Of a stretch of 14,359 bases of DNA, positions 14,219 to 14,359 are shown one piece after another; position 1 is the stretch's first letter, and each line of letters starts with the position of its first letter. A model generated the notes under the pieces. It was not told where the DNA came from and did not search any database. It saw only the letters and a list, made by a program, of their open reading frames with translations. This DNA comes from Nitrososphaerota archaeon. Its GTDB lineage: Archaea; Thermoproteota; Bathyarchaeia; Bathyarchaeales; Bathycorpusculaceae. The stretch covers positions 1 to 14,359 of the forward strand of contig JAITCR010000061.1 in NCBI GenBank assembly GCA_031282985.1. Reading direction: 5' to 3'. The position numbers and the translations under genes are program-made.

Positions 14219-14359
14219 TGTCCAAAATGTAAGAAGATACTTCAGTAAAAAATGGTCATCATCACGGTAAACAACGTTACAAATGTAGAGAATGTTGCTG
14301 TCAGTTTACTTAAGAACAACCACGCGGTAAAAACATCAAGACTAAACACTGGCCATTCT
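14219..14359 (+). pseudogene. IS1-type InsA-like zinc-ribbon fragment, frameshifted, cut by the window edge
   Basis: CPKCKK at 14219-14236 and, in another frame, KNGHHHGKQRYKCREC form the split zinc ribbon (CPxC...KNGxxxGKQRYKCxxC) at the N-terminus of IS1-like transposases. The frame changes at the A6 run 14247-14252. After CCCQFT a TAA stop interrupts a frame that continues with plausible EQPRGKNIKTKHWPF. It is therefore decayed. This A6 run lies inside the zinc ribbon, not at the InsA/InsB junction used for programmed IS1 frameshifting. The 170 bp before it (14052-14218) is G+T-rich with no recognisable gene. Confidence 0.6.

Noticed and set aside
14246..14252. A6 run as a programmed IS1 frameshift site
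   Set aside because: IS1 frameshifting occurs at the InsA/InsB junction. This run lies inside the zinc ribbon, and a further stop follows, so decay is more likely.

Overview
The window looks like chromosomal DNA of an AT-rich archaeon. The informational genes are archaeal or eukaryote-like: ribosomal protein S3Ae (eS1), release factor aRF1 and a eukaryotic-type DNA topoisomerase IB. They sit with C1-metabolism genes of the methanofuran/H4MPT/F420 type: ftr, cofD and moaE. Ftr plus F420 synthesis plus topoisomerase IB, with a standard rather than methanogen-type SerRS, fits best with Bathyarchaeia or a related Thermoproteota lineage that has an archaeal Wood-Ljungdahl branch. The heavy load of decayed insertion sequences resembles low-GC, gut-associated Bathyarchaeia. 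The lineage is inference only; no rRNA or tRNA gene is visible here to anchor it.

Layout. Positions 1-2342 are an IS graveyard: an IS630-like fragment on the minus strand running off the left edge, an ISAs1-family transposase broken by three frameshifts and a stop, two short MITE-like inverted-repeat elements (88 and 136 bp), and an IS1-family InsB remnant. Positions 2411-10693 hold plus-strand genes: serS and rps3ae (translation and ribosome), moaE and cofD (molybdopterin and F420 cofactors), a PhoU-like DUF47 gene, a 350-bp gene-free AT-rich gap, an AmmeMemoRadiSam-type radical SAM gene, ftr and prf1. Positions 10702-13676 are minus-strand genes convergent with prf1: a DUF167 (YggU-like) gene, topoisomerase IB, a small zinc metallopeptidase and a coiled-coil protein of unknown function. 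Positions 13677-14359 return to mobile DNA: a 133-bp MITE-like element, a 20-bp sequence that is also present at 217-236, and a broken IS1-type zinc-ribbon (InsA-like) fragment at the right edge.

How the genes fit together. MoaE makes the molybdopterin needed by formylmethanofuran dehydrogenase. Ftr moves the formyl group to tetrahydromethanopterin. CofD makes the F420 precursor used by later F420-dependent steps. These three genes therefore serve one C1 pathway, although they are not one operon here. SerS, S3Ae and aRF1 serve translation. The topoisomerase IB/metallopeptidase neighbourhood is the most intriguing part, because eukaryotes use zinc proteases to clear trapped topoisomerase-DNA adducts. 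Several genes have clear Shine-Dalgarno sequences, and the metallopeptidase is probably leaderless, so both initiation modes seem to be in use.
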